From a virus: 60,142 nt of DNA. The notes under the pieces were generated by a model. That model searched no databases and was not told where the DNA came from. It saw nothing but the letters and a program-made list of their open reading frames with translations. Below are positions 5,738 to 13,942 of the stretch, one piece after another. A program made the translations under genes and the position numbers. The first letter of the stretch is position 1. Each line of letters starts with the position of its first letter. The stretch covers positions 1 to 60,142 of IMG/VR virus record IMGVR_UViG_3300025536_000002. One strand, 5' to 3'.

Positions 5738-6542
5738 AATCTGGGAAGCAATTGACAAAAAGATTGACGCAAAAATAAATGAAAAATTTGAAAAATATTC
5801 ATCGTATCTCGATGATCGCATGAGCAGCGAAAAAGATCGGATTCAGGAAGCCCTCAAGAGTCAAATCTTTCAAGGCCTTGAGGAGTCCCTTGAGAATAGG
5901 AAGATTACAGCGCCTCTTATGAAAATAAATTGCACATCTGGGGCATTATCAGACATCACCTTAACTTATTCTGGCGTAAAATCATGGTGGGAATCATTAT
6001 TGAACAATGACTTGGATCCTATTTTCGGCTCTAAAGTATCCTTTCAAAACCTGTATGCTGATTATGCCCACAAGTCCCAAACTGGGATCACTTCACCAAT
6101 CGGTCAGACTCCTTTCAGTAAATTCTTTTGGAAGATCTGCCCTGGGGTGACTTCAGTTAGCCAGAATGGGGCCAAGATTTACACCATTCCCCCAATAGGG
6201 CAATGTCGCATTGATTTTGTCAATTACATTAAAGAGGATCGCCGGTATGGCGGAACACTCTACAGGGTTGGGATGAAACCGCAAAAATGCACTAATGCTC
6301 CCCATCGGGAACGCAGTTTTATCGAAAAACGCCTGGATGAGAATCTCGCCCGAAATGTCAAGACGCTTCTGGAAGTTACTTCCGATCATAAGACAATTGC
6401 AAAATTAACCGGGATATCGGCATCAACGGTTTACAATATCAAGAAAGGCCAATCTTTCAGGAAGCTGTCTCCGTGGCCCCAAGGAACCGAGCGGGAAGAA
6501 TGTTATAACCTCCTGGGCCGGAAGGAGGCCTTGAGTGTTTGA
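5718..6542 (+). CDS. Putative DNA-binding protein with C-terminal helix-turn-helix
   Basis: 274 residues. Residues 1-65 form a charged coiled coil. A middle section (about 105-185, GSKVSFQNLYADYA...SPIGQTPFSKFFWKI...AKIYTIPPIG) resembles the winged-helix module at the C-terminus of D5-like phage primase/helicases, where a basic winged helix contacts DNA. The end carries a typical HTH (DHKTIAKLTGISASTVYNIK), as in resolvase-type DNA recognition. It has no ATPase motif. It is likely a DNA-binding regulator or replication accessory protein; this is inference from fold-like patterns. Confidence 0.6.
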   Translation: MIFPWDKIWEAIDKKIDAKINEKFEKYSSYLDDRMSSEKDRIQEALKSQIFQGLEESLENRKITAPLMKINCTSGALSDITLTYSGVKSWWESLLNNDLDPIFGSKVSFQNLYADYAHKSQTGITSPIGQTPFSKFFWKICPGVTSVSQNGAKIYTIPPIGQCRIDFVNYIKEDRRYGGTLYRVGMKPQKCTNAPHRERSFIEKRLDENLARNVKTLLEVTSDHKTIAKLTGISASTVYNIKKGQSFRKLSPWPQGTEREECYNLLGRKEALSV

Positions 6543-6738
6543 GTGGATTGTCATTATTTGGTTAGTGGCTTTGACGTCTCGCCTGGGGGCTCTATTGATC
6601 CGAATAAGGGAGCTTGAGGAACAGATCGGCCCCCACACCAAGCAGGCGATTAAGCTATCGACGCACTTGGTCGAGATGCAAAAGGATGTTAGTATTTTAG
6701 CTGACTCTATAATGAGTCGGCCCCGAAAGGATGGATGA
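6535..6738 (+). CDS. Small membrane protein with coiled coil
   Basis: 67 residues from GTG 6535 (GGAAGGAGGCC upstream; 8 nt overlap with the previous gene). One membrane segment occupies residues 4-24 (WIVIIWLVALTSRLGALLI). It is followed by a heptad-rich helix (RELEEQIGPHTKQAIKLSTH). This is the shape of phage Rz-like or membrane-anchored accessory proteins, but its place far from the lysis genes gives no further hint. It overlaps the next start (ATGATGA). Confidence 0.65.
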   Translation: MFEWIVIIWLVALTSRLGALLIRIRELEEQIGPHTKQAIKLSTHLVEMQKDVSILADSIMSRPRKDG

Positions 6739-7046
6739 TGAAACCCGATCTTGAAAAAATGCCCAAAACCATGTACGCCACAGACATCATCATCACCCTC
6801 CTGGACCAGATGAGAGATGATGGCGACTTTCAGGTTTCCATGGTGGGGTTTGAAAAAATGCTCATGGGTGAAGAGACTCCTGAGATCAAGGCCACCGGCC
6901 CCGACCCGATCGCCAAAGCCCACCGGGAAGGTTATGTCAGCCGAAGCGAACATAACGCCCAAAGGGTTTGGAACCCCTACCCGGAGGCTAGCAGTGAGCA
7001 TCGGGCTTGGGATGAAGGCTGGCAGAGTGTCAGCGAGGATTTATAA
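6735..7046 (+). CDS. Protein with ribosome-modulation-factor-like C-terminus
   Basis: 103 residues. The N-terminal half is ordinary helix. The last 45 residues read AKAHREGYVSRSEHNAQRVW and then NPYPEASSEHRAWDEGWQ. This matches the RMF/CrpP-like pattern: an AxxxGY start, a central NPY and a closing W-x-x-GW. Host RMF binds 100S ribosomes, and small RMF-like proteins are common in phages and mobile elements. Whether this copy touches ribosomes is unknown. A hairpin at 7082 follows it. Confidence 0.65.
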   Translation: MMKPDLEKMPKTMYATDIIITLLDQMRDDGDFQVSMVGFEKMLMGEETPEIKATGPDPIAKAHREGYVSRSEHNAQRVWNPYPEASSEHRAWDEGWQSVSEDL

Positions 7047-7081
7047 TAGAATTGTGTCCTTTCCTTTCCACTGTTGTTCCT

Positions 7082-7105
7082 CGCGGGTTTAGGCCCGCGT
7101 TTCTC
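7082..7105 (+). terminator. Hairpin upstream of terminase genes, terminator-like
   Basis: CGCGGG (7082-7087) pairs with CCCGCG (7094-7099) around a 6 nt loop, followed by TTTCTC. The short T run makes it a weak intrinsic terminator. It sits directly before the terminase small subunit ribosome binding site. Confidence 0.5.
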
Positions 7106-7116
7106 TAGGAGGCAAA

Positions 7117-7533
7117 ATGCCACCCACGAAGCCATATACTTACAGGCGCGAATATGCGGAACAGCTCATTGAGCATATGAAGAAAGGTAAATCTTTCTCA
7201 TCCTTCGCCGCTGTGATTCGCGTCAAGATGGCGACAATGCACAATTGGTTGAAAATTGTCCCCGAATTCGCCGAGGCAAAAGAGTTCGGGGAAGCAGAGT
7301 ATCTTCTAATGATGGAGAACGCCGGGATGAATGCCATGTTTGGCAAGATCAAAAATTTCAACACCAAGGTTTGGGAACTCAACATGAAGAACCGGGCTAA
7401 CTGGTCTGAAAAACATGAAGTGACAGAAACCGGCGGAGACGGGGCCACCAGGGTAACCCTGTATCTGCCCGACAATGGGAGATCCAACAATGGCGGGCAA
7501 TGCGAAAAAGGGCCGGAACAAGGAGAAGTGTAA
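7117..7533 (+). CDS. terS: Terminase small subunit
   Basis: 138 residues with AGGAGGC upstream of ATG 7117. The N-terminal part is a helix-turn-helix (SFSSFAAVIRVKMATMHNWL) that would recognise the packaging site. A helical oligomerisation segment follows (EFAEAKEFGEAEYLLMMENA), then an INxKVWELNMKNRANWSEKH-type block typical of phage terminase small subunits that ends before a disordered tail. It works with TerL (10093-11535). The pair is separated by an unusually large 2.5 kb insertion of small genes, a structured non-coding stretch and a phosphoesterase-like gene. Confidence 0.8.
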   Translation: MPPTKPYTYRREYAEQLIEHMKKGKSFSSFAAVIRVKMATMHNWLKIVPEFAEAKEFGEAEYLLMMENAGMNAMFGKIKNFNTKVWELNMKNRANWSEKHEVTETGGDGATRVTLYLPDNGRSNNGGQCEKGPEQGEV

Positions 7534-7630
7534 GGCCTATAAGGCGAACGGGACTGAGGCGATCAATAAAGCCAAGAAGGCGGCAAAAGTTGCAAACCAG
7601 AAGGCCAAGAAGGATGCGAAAAAACGTTGA
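7490..7630 (+). CDS. Small Lys/Ala-rich basic protein
   Basis: 46 residues from ATG 7490, overlapping the end of terS in another frame by 44 nt. It begins MAGNAKKGRNKEKCKAYKAN and ends in Lys/Ala repeats (KAKKAAKVANQKAKKDAKKR). About one third of residues are lysine, so nucleic acid binding is plausible. Similar short basic proteins sit next to terminase or head genes in other phages. It ends by overlapping the next gene's start. Confidence 0.6.
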   Translation: MAGNAKKGRNKEKCKAYKANGTEAINKAKKAAKVANQKAKKDAKKR

Positions 7631-7790
7631 GGCCAGACGGTGTCAGGACTGCGGTGGGCGGGGCAAGATCCTTGAGGTCTTGTGTGTCCCGGCTGATCTC
7701 CTGTCGGCCTGGGAGCTTCAGCACTGGCCCGCCGGGATGGAGATCTGGATAGTCTGTCGGTCCTGCCGGGGGACAAGGTATGAAGAATAA
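7614..7790 (+). CDS. Small zinc-ribbon protein (DnaJ-like CxxC pairs)
   Basis: 58 residues from ATG 7614 (AAGAAGG upstream), overlapping the previous gene by 17 nt. It carries CQDCGGRGK at residues 9-17 and CRSCRG near the end, the two C-x-x-C-G-x-G knuckles of a DnaJ-type zinc ribbon. Longer upstream reading in this frame is an artefact of the overlapping basic gene. The protein at 56698-56859 has the same architecture. Role unknown. Confidence 0.65.
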   Translation: MRKNVEARRCQDCGGRGKILEVLCVPADLLSAWELQHWPAGMEIWIVCRSCRGTRYEE

Positions 7791-7845
7791 AGAAAAGCCG
7801 GCATTTACTCTTGTCGGGAGTTACAAGGTCCAGACGCCAAAGTAA
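7780..7845 (+). CDS. Possible 21-residue peptide
   Basis: ATG 7780 follows GGGGGACAAGG at usable spacing and encodes MKNKEKPAFTLVGSYKVQTP plus a final Lys. It overlaps the end of the preceding gene by 11 nt and ends directly before the structured non-coding region. The very short length makes chance likely; the only support is the ribosome binding site and the tight overlap. Confidence 0.3.
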   Translation: MKNKEKPAFTLVGSYKVQTPK

Positions 7846-8060
7846 AAGGTGGCTAGGGTATCAAGTCCCCCTAGCCAAGGGACTTCGGCTTCTTTCATCA
7901 GATTCCGGCGTAAACCGGCGCGAGAGTCAATCAGCCAAGACTGGCGCCTTCAGAAACGATACCCCCTGAAGGCACGGGGCGATCCCTTTTCGACTCAAGA
8001 GCAGGATTTACTGATTGGCTTACTGGTATTAATCAGCCCACCAACCGTTCAGTTAAATAT
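7846..8060 (+). ncRNA. Candidate structured RNA or packaging-site DNA between terS and the 8150 gene
   Basis: No credible protein is encoded here. Perfect stems are dense: GGCTAGGG (7851-7858) with CCCTAGCC (7869-7876), GCCTTCAG (7946-7953) with CTGAAGGC (7966-7973), CCGG (7905-7908) with CCGG (7915-7918), GGCGC (7917-7921) with GCGCC (7944-7948), AGTC (7925-7928) with GACT (7939-7942), and CTGATT (8011-8016) with AATCAG (8031-8036). Loops also match distant strands: AAGTCCC (7863-7869) with GGGACTT (7879-7885), and GGGTATC (7856-7862) with GATACCC (7958-7964). Such interlocked complementarity suggests pseudoknots or alternative folds. It could be a non-coding RNA, a leader of the next gene, or a pac/cos-type DNA site. 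Confidence 0.4.
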
Positions 8061-8092
8061 ATCTTACATCACATTCTATATTTGTCAATCCT

Positions 8093-8121
8093 TTGATCGT
8101 TTGTTTTTAAAATGATACTAT
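8093..8121 (+). promoter_or_regulatory. Sigma70-type promoter for the 8150 gene
   Basis: TTGATC (8093-8098), a 17 bp spacer and TACTAT (8116-8121) lie in an AT-rich stretch just before the gene at 8150. Transcription would begin near 8128, leaving a short leader with AGCATGAGGATTTTAA before the start. Confidence 0.6.
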
Positions 8122-8149
8122 TGTGCCATGGGTAGCATGAGGATTTTAA

Positions 8150-9715
8150 ATGTCAAGTCCAAAAACGGCTAAACCTCCTACTGGCGAAATCATCGAGGCT
8201 CTAGAGAGAGCCGGGTCTGTCAGAAAGGCCGCCAAGCTCCTCGGCGTCGCAAAGTCTACTTTTTTCGATTGGATTTCAGAATTAAATATAAAGAAGAAAA
8301 CCCGACTCAGCTCCCCGGGCGTCCAGACCCCCATTGTCAATAATGAAAAATCAATCTTCATCGTCACTTGCGCGATTAACAATACCGCCATTAATGAGCC
8401 ATTTCTGGCCAGCTTGCGCCAATACTGCCAGCACCGGGGGGCAAAGCTCCTCGTGATCCCCATCCGGTATAAGAACGTTTCCGCCTACTTGGCCAAGCAG
8501 GATGGAGCCACCTGGTGGGCCAGAGAACTCCGGGATGACATCCATCTTGACTCATTCGAGGTGAATGGTTTGTTGACTATCATGGGCAATTCCTTCATCC
8601 AGGCCACCGCCGCCAGCCCCCTGGCGGGTCTGGATATCCTGGACCCCCAGAGGAGCTTTGTCATCGGCCACCCCACGATCGAGACTAAAACCGCCGCCCG
8701 CCCTGTCGGGGACAACCCCCGGATCTTCATGACCACCGGCGCCGTGACGGAATCCCGCTACAGTGAATCAGTCGCAGGCATGAAGGCCACAGCCCGCCAT
8801 GCCTGTGGGGCCGTGGTGGTGGAGCGAGATGGAGAAGACTTCTGGTTAAGGAATATTGAGGCCGACCCCCATGGGGGATTCTACGATCTTGATAGCTACT
8901 ATTCTCCTGATGGCACTACTGGGCAGCATCGCCTCAAGGCGTTAAGTTGCGGGGATACCCATTTGGACTTTATCGATCCAGGCGTGAAGGCCGCCACCTG
9001 GGGGGCGGGATCCATCACTGAGGTCCTGAACCCCGAGCATGAATTCCATCATGACGTCTTGGACTTCTTCTCAGCCAATCACCACCACCGGGGGGATGTT
9101 CATCTGAACTTCGCCAAGCACCACTGGGGGCTAAATTCAGTCGATGATGAGCTTACCCGGCTGGTGGACTTCTTTTCTGATTGCCTGAATCGACCCGATA
9201 CGATTTACCACATCGTCCCCTCAAACCACAATGACGCCCTTCAGCGGTGGCTCAAAGAAGCCGATATCAGGCAGGATCCCGAGAATGCCCTGATCTATCA
9301 CGAGCTAAATCTTCAAGTCCTCCAGGGGATCACCTGCCGGGGAATGGAGATCTCTATCCCCCATCCGCTGAAGCTTTATATGGAATCACGAATCCGAAAT
9401 CCCGAAAGTGTCATCTTTCATGACAGATCTGAAAAAGTAGAAATCCTTGGGGTGGATTTTAACCAACACTTCGACAAGGGCGTCAATGGTTCCCGGGGGA
9501 GTCTGGCCGGGATGGCCAAGACCGGCAGGGCCGCCTCAGGGGGCCACGGCCACGGACCAGGAAAGAAGAACCGAGCCATCCAGGCCGGGACGTCAAGTCA
9601 ATACAATCTCGGGTATAACATGGGCTATAGTACTTGGGCCAAAGCTCATGTCGGGATGTACCCCTCGGGGGCGACGACTATATTTTTCATTTCTGGTAAC
9701 CGCTGGAGGGGCTGA
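8150..9715 (+). CDS. HTH plus metallophosphoesterase-like phage protein (T5 A1-like pattern)
   Basis: 521 residues. Residues 20-45 are a Fis/resolvase-type HTH (SVRKAAKLLGVAKSTFFDWI). The C-terminal half carries blocks of a binuclear metallophosphoesterase: CGDTHLDF, HHDVLDFFSANHHHRGD, VPSNHNDALQRWL, GVDFNQHFDKGVNGSRG and a late HGHGPG. They correspond to the D-x-H, NH(D/E) and H...H metal ligands. Phages of the T5 group use a large metallophosphoesterase-like protein (A1) in host DNA degradation, and this protein has a similar His-rich pattern; that link is a suggestion, not a demonstrated homology. Its own promoter and its location between terS and terL are unusual. Confidence 0.6.
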   Translation: MSSPKTAKPPTGEIIEALERAGSVRKAAKLLGVAKSTFFDWISELNIKKKTRLSSPGVQTPIVNNEKSIFIVTCAINNTAINEPFLASLRQYCQHRGAKLLVIPIRYKNVSAYLAKQDGATWWARELRDDIHLDSFEVNGLLTIMGNSFIQATAASPLAGLDILDPQRSFVIGHPTIETKTAARPVGDNPRIFMTTGAVTESRYSESVAGMKATARHACGAVVVERDGEDFWLRNIEADPHGGFYDLDSYYSPDGTTGQHRLKALSCGDTHLDFIDPGVKAATWGAGSITEVLNPEHEFHHDVLDFFSANHHHRGDVHLNFAKHHWGLNSVDDELTRLVDFFSDCLNRPDTIYHIVPSNHNDALQRWLKEADIRQDPENALIYHELNLQVLQGITCRGMEISIPHPLKLYMESRIRNPESVIFHDRSEKVEILGVDFNQHFDKGVNGSRGSLAGMAKTGRAASGGHGHGPGKKNRAIQAGTSSQYNLGYNMGYSTWAKAHVGMYPSGATTIFFISGNRWRG

Positions 9716-9921
9716 TGTTTTTGGGCGATAATGGCCAAATCTGTATCGAAAAAGATGACCAGTGCGGGACCTGCACGAATGGCGGAAAAAGAACAGAGGA
9801 GGAGCCTCTCTGCCCCCTCCTGGAGGCCCTAGTGACCCAGGTGGTCTTTATTGACGATGCCTTCGGGGTCAGGAATTGTGATTTTTACAAAAAAAAAGAA
9901 AGCCATCTGAGGGTATTGTGA
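9715..9921 (+). CDS. Small Cys-rich protein
   Basis: 68 residues, starting at ATG 9715 that overlaps the previous stop (TGATG). Cysteines at CIEKDDQCGTC and later CPLLE and RNCDFY could bind metal. No family is recognised. Its stop overlaps the GTG start of the next small gene (GTGA), which argues for a coupled mini-operon leading into terL. Confidence 0.55.
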   Translation: MFLGDNGQICIEKDDQCGTCTNGGKRTEEEPLCPLLEALVTQVVFIDDAFGVRNCDFYKKKESHLRVL

Positions 9922-10085
9922 GCGAGGCAAGGTTAGACGCAGAGGCGTGGGAAAAATTCTGTAAGGCTCTGGAAGAGCCCGCTAAGACCTTGCCGGGGTT
10001 GAAGGAATTCTTGGAACTATCGAGCGTTTTTGAACAACAGAAGCCTAAAGCTGGAAAAACCTTATCTCAGAGGCTCAACAAGTGA
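9918..10085 (+). CDS. Hypothetical 55-residue protein upstream of terL
   Basis: It starts at GTG 9918 within GTGA and reads VSEARLDAEAWEKFCKALEE, then PAKTLPGLKEFLELSSVFEQ. It is mostly amphipathic helix. The stop TGA at 10083 lies directly before the ribosome binding site GAGG of terL. No known family. Confidence 0.55.
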   Translation: MSEARLDAEAWEKFCKALEEPAKTLPGLKEFLELSSVFEQQKPKAGKTLSQRLNK

Positions 10086-10092
10086 GGCTATT

Positions 10093-11535
10093 TTGACTAT
10101 AGAGATGTCCCCTCAGCCAGGCCCGCAGGAGTTATTCTTGTCAACATCCGCTGACGTAGCCATTTATGGCGGGGCGGCGGGGGGTGGAAAATCCTGGAGC
10201 CTTCTCGCTGAGTCATTTCGCAACACCGATAACCCCAACTTCGGCGCTGTCATATTCCGCAGGACCTCTCCACAGATCAAAAAACAAGGTTCACTCTGGG
10301 ATCAGAGCCAAGCCATGTTTCCCCAACTGGGCGGGAAGCCCTTGATCTCCAAGCTTCAGTGGACTTTCCCCAGCGGGGCAAGCGTGACCTTCGCCCATAT
10401 GGAGCACGAGAAGGACAAGCTGTCCTATCAGGGGTCTGAGCTGCCCATGATGGGTTTCGATGAGTTGACCCACTTCACCCGGGGGCAATTCTTCTATATG
10501 TTTTCTCGGAATCGCTCCACCTGTGGGGTCAAACCTTACATCCGGGCCACCTGCAACCCTGATTCGGATTCATTTGTCAGGGAGTTGATTGATTGGTGGA
10601 TCGGCGAAGATGGCCTGCCGATTCCAGAGCGGTCGGGTAAAATCCGGTGGTTCATCGTCAGAGAAGACGAATTCCTCTGGGGCGACACTGCTGAAGAACT
10701 TTTGGAAAAGTATCCCTCAACCCCAGAACTTCCAACGCTTCCCAAGTCCTTCACCTTTATCGCGGCCTCCATTTATGACAATAAGATCCTGATGGAAAAA
10801 GATCCCGGCTATCTCGCTAACCTGATGGCCCTGCCGAGAATCGACCGAGAGCAACTCCTGGGGGGAAACTGGAATGTCAGCCCCGGCAAGGGTATCCTCT
10901 TACCGGAATGGATCCAATACTGGGATGAGCTTCCGCCCGTGAAGGCTTTCCGGTGGTCCTGGGACACCGCGATCAAGGAAAAACAGGAGAATGACTATTC
11001 AGTCGGTCAGCTCTGGGCCGAGTGCGACAATGGGCATTATCTGGTTGAGCAGGTTAAGCGTAAGATGCCATACCCGGAGCTTAAGAAGACCTTCAGGGAC
11101 CAATGGAGACAATACCCCGCCCTGGAGGCCCTCATTGAGGATAAGGCCTCAGGGCAACAGCTCATTCAGGACATGCGGGCCGATTCCGCCATCCCGGTGA
11201 TCGCCATGATGCCCGGCAAGAACATGGGGATGAGCAAGACCGAACGGGTCAATTTTGTCTCAACGTACTTTGAGGCCGGAAAGGTCTTTGTCCCCAGGAA
11301 CAAGCCATGGGTAAAGGCCACGGTGGCGAACTGGTGCAATTTCCCCAACGTGACTCATGATGATGACGTTGACGCGATGTCGCAATATTTGAGCCGTATC
11401 ATGAAATGGTCCCGTCAGCCAAAAGCGATCACCTGTGGCCCTATCACGACCGGGAATGAACAGCAGGCCCCTAGGGCGCTTCGGGACAATGATCTCCAGA
11501 GTGGTCTGACCCATTACAACCCATACGCGAGATAG
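10093..11535 (+). CDS. terL: Terminase large subunit
   Basis: 480 residues from TTG 10093, which has GAGG five bases upstream; ATG 10105 is the alternative. The ATPase domain has Walker A YGGAAGGGKS (about 25-34), Walker B PMMGFDE (about 118-124) and the coupling motif ATCNP (about 152-156). The nuclease domain has the three acidic blocks WSWDTA, LIEDKASG and HDDDVDAM. This is the motor that pumps DNA into the prohead and cuts the concatemer. The sequence type (GGAAGGGKS, TCNP) is that of phage terminases of the Terminase_6/terminase_GpA-unrelated family with headful or cos packaging; the mode cannot be told here. Confidence 0.95.
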   Translation: MTIEMSPQPGPQELFLSTSADVAIYGGAAGGGKSWSLLAESFRNTDNPNFGAVIFRRTSPQIKKQGSLWDQSQAMFPQLGGKPLISKLQWTFPSGASVTFAHMEHEKDKLSYQGSELPMMGFDELTHFTRGQFFYMFSRNRSTCGVKPYIRATCNPDSDSFVRELIDWWIGEDGLPIPERSGKIRWFIVREDEFLWGDTAEELLEKYPSTPELPTLPKSFTFIAASIYDNKILMEKDPGYLANLMALPRIDREQLLGGNWNVSPGKGILLPEWIQYWDELPPVKAFRWSWDTAIKEKQENDYSVGQLWAECDNGHYLVEQVKRKMPYPELKKTFRDQWRQYPALEALIEDKASGQQLIQDMRADSAIPVIAMMPGKNMGMSKTERVNFVSTYFEAGKVFVPRNKPWVKATVANWCNFPNVTHDDDVDAMSQYLSRIMKWSRQPKAITCGPITTGNEQQAPRALRDNDLQSGLTHYNPYAR

Positions 11536-11544
11536 AATAGATTC

Positions 11545-12978
11545 ATGGATATTATGTCTTTCTTTAAACCAAAGCCAGCCCAACCGGTCGAGGCAACCCC
11601 TCCGATTGACCCGACGGCCCAAATGGGCGTTACGGGTCTGAGGATCGCCAATGGGTATATCTGGGAGGAATTTGTCCCAGAACTTCAGGGCGACCGTGGC
11701 CGAAAGACTTATCGTGAGATGGCTGATAACGATGACGTCATCGGCGCCGTCCTGAACGGAATTGAGCGGCTCATTCAGGCCATCGATTGGAAGTCTAGCC
11801 CCAGCGGGGCCGACACGTCGGGCGAATATGCGGAGTTCACCGATGAGTGTTTATCCGATATGGACCAACCTTTGAGTGAATTCTTGGCAGAGGTCTTGAC
11901 TCAGAATGTTTTTGGATTTTCGGTCTTTGAAACCGTCTATAAGCGCCGGGACGGGTTAAGCCCTGCTGCCGGGATGGCGGCGAGCAATTATTCAGATGGC
12001 CGGATCGGCCTCCACAAACTCGCCCCTCGGGGTCAAGAAAGTATCGACCGATGGGAACGGGCACCCAATGGGGATATCTTGGGATTTTATCAACAAGACC
12101 CCAATGGCGCCCCTAATATCTATATCCCCATGGAGAAGGCTATCCTGTTCCGCACCACGTCCCGTAAGGACAACCCAGAAGGCCGATCCCTTCTGAGAAA
12201 CTGCTACCGGCCTTGGTACTTTAAAAAGAATATTGAATGGACCGAGGCAATCGGGATTGAGCGGGATCTGGCTGGCTTGCCGGTTATCCGCATCCCGTCG
12301 GAGATCATCACCAATCCGATCAATTCCGCCGCCTTGGCGCTTTATAAAAAGATGGCTCGGGACATGAAGTTTAACGAGCAAGGCGGGATCGTGATCCCCT
12401 CCGATCTGTGGTCCAATGAAGATGGGAGTTTGAGCAGCACCCCAATGGTTGACGTCAGCCTTATCACCTCTGGCGGCTCACGGGCGATTAACACTAATGA
12501 CACTATCCTCCGGTACAATCGCGCGATCGCGACAACCTTTTTAGCTGACTTTATCATGCTTGGCTCAACTGACGCGGGGTCCTTTGCGCTCTCGAAATCA
12601 AAGACTCAGCTTTTCATTAAGGCCATTGAGGGCATGGTCAAGGGGATTGCCGACACCATTAACCGCGATCTCCTGCCGAAGTTGTGGAGGATCAATGGGT
12701 TTGATCCGATCTTTTTGCCGATCTTCACCCCGGGACAGATTGCCCCTCAAGATTTGGTTGAACTCGGTGATTACGTCTCTAAGCTCGCTTCCGCCGGGAT
12801 GGTCTTTGGCGGTGACATCGAGACTGAAAAGGTTCTCCGCCAGGCGGCGGATCTCCCCGAGGAGATTCAACCGGAAGACATCATGACCTATCGGGACCAG
12901 ATGACACCTCCAGCGCTACAACAAGGGGAACAAAATGGACCAAAGCCAGAACCTCCAGACCGTTCAATCGGCAAATGA
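11545..12978 (+). CDS. Portal protein
   Basis: 477 residues directly after terL and directly before the MuF-like gene, the standard portal position. Family-like segments are YREMADNDDVIGAVLNGIER near the N-terminus, DILGFYQQDPNG in the wing, and a late crown region. It forms the dodecameric ring at one vertex for DNA entry and tail joining. The pattern is close to the DUF935/portal group of Mu-like and siphoviral portals. The 3' end overlaps the next gene by 44 nt. No strong ribosome binding site is visible before ATG 11545. Confidence 0.85.
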   Translation: MDIMSFFKPKPAQPVEATPPIDPTAQMGVTGLRIANGYIWEEFVPELQGDRGRKTYREMADNDDVIGAVLNGIERLIQAIDWKSSPSGADTSGEYAEFTDECLSDMDQPLSEFLAEVLTQNVFGFSVFETVYKRRDGLSPAAGMAASNYSDGRIGLHKLAPRGQESIDRWERAPNGDILGFYQQDPNGAPNIYIPMEKAILFRTTSRKDNPEGRSLLRNCYRPWYFKKNIEWTEAIGIERDLAGLPVIRIPSEIITNPINSAALALYKKMARDMKFNEQGGIVIPSDLWSNEDGSLSSTPMVDVSLITSGGSRAINTNDTILRYNRAIATTFLADFIMLGSTDAGSFALSKSKTQLFIKAIEGMVKGIADTINRDLLPKLWRINGFDPIFLPIFTPGQIAPQDLVELGDYVSKLASAGMVFGGDIETEKVLRQAADLPEEIQPEDIMTYRDQMTPPALQQGEQNGPKPEPPDRSIGK

Positions 12979-13942
12979 GAAAGCACTGGCGGCCTCATTT
13001 TTGCTTTCCCTCGATCGCCTTCAAGCCGTCATCCCGGAAACTGAGATAACGGATCTCCTCAGCCGGGGCCGAGTGGATCTCCTACTGGGGGAGATCAGTG
13101 AAACCAACATTTCAGCCGCCTTTCAGCCCTTTGGGGAGCAGATAAGTGAAAGCTTTGTTACTTCCGGGAAGGCTATCGCGGCAGAAGTTCCGGCGCTCCC
13201 GCAAGCGCGGGATCCATTCGGGCAGGGCGTTCGGGTCGACACCCATGTTTATTTCGATCAGGCAAACCCAAAACTGACCGGGGTGCTGGATCAGTATAAG
13301 AGGTCCCTGATCCGTGGCCTGACGGATGAAACCCGAACCACGATTGAGCAGATTGTATCCCGCTCCCTCCAGGGTGGGATCAACCCCATCGAGACCGCCA
13401 GGGAGATAAAAAATCACATTGGCCTGACGGCATCACAGGATCGGGCAGTATCGAACTACCGGCAGGCATTGATCAACAAGCCATCCGAAGCGCTTAACAG
13501 AGCGCTTCGGGATAAACGGTTTGATCGGACGATTCTGAATTTAAAAGATAAGGCCCTGAAGGGTGAACAGATTGACCGAATGACGGCCCGGTATCGGGAC
13601 CGGTATCTGAAGTACAGATCTGAAGTCATCGCCCGCACGGAATCGATCCGATCCCTCAGCATGTCCGGCCAGGCCCTCTGGGAAGATATGGCAGAGAAGG
13701 GCCAGGTTGAGGAAAAGCGGATCCGCCGTTTGTGGATTTATACTAAAGATGGGAAAACCAGACCCGCGCATGCCCATGGGGGGATTCCGGCTCTGAACCC
13801 CGACGGGGTGGGGCTCCGGGAACCCTTCAAGGCCCCTGGGGGATATCTGATCCAATATCCGGGCGATCCCCGTGCCCCTGCGGCCCTGACGGTGCAATGC
13901 CGCTGTACGGTATTTTACAAAATTGATTATTTGAGTGACTGA
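12935..13942 (+). CDS. MuF-like head morphogenesis protein
   Basis: 335 residues. The C-terminal part carries the minor head protein signature of Mu gpF/SPP1 gp7: RSEVIARTESIRSLSMSGQA, then KRIRRLWIYTKDGKTRPAHA, HGG and a closing LTVQCRCTVFYKID with paired cysteines. The first 120 residues form a separate helical region. Family members sit inside the head near the portal and may be ejected with DNA. It overlaps the portal end by 44 nt and the next start by one base (TGATG). Confidence 0.85.
   Translation: MDQSQNLQTVQSANEKALAASFLLSLDRLQAVIPETEITDLLSRGRVDLLLGEISETNISAAFQPFGEQISESFVTSGKAIAAEVPALPQARDPFGQGVRVDTHVYFDQANPKLTGVLDQYKRSLIRGLTDETRTTIEQIVSRSLQGGINPIETAREIKNHIGLTASQDRAVSNYRQALINKPSEALNRALRDKRFDRTILNLKDKALKGEQIDRMTARYRDRYLKYRSEVIARTESIRSLSMSGQALWEDMAEKGQVEEKRIRRLWIYTKDGKTRPAHAHGGIPALNPDGVGLREPFKAPGGYLIQYPGDPRAPAALTVQCRCTVFYKIDYLSD

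Noticed and set aside
7851-7885. Classical H-type pseudoknot formed by 7851-7858/7869-7876 and 7863-7869/7879-7885
   Set aside because: The second loop would be only 2 nt for crossing an 8 bp stem and one base would be shared, so both helices cannot form fully; alternative folding is more likely.
7849-8115. 88-codon plus-strand reading frame across the structured region after the terS cluster
   Set aside because: It starts at GTG in the first stem, has no ribosome binding site at proper distance, low-complexity composition and ends inside the promoter at 8093-8121.
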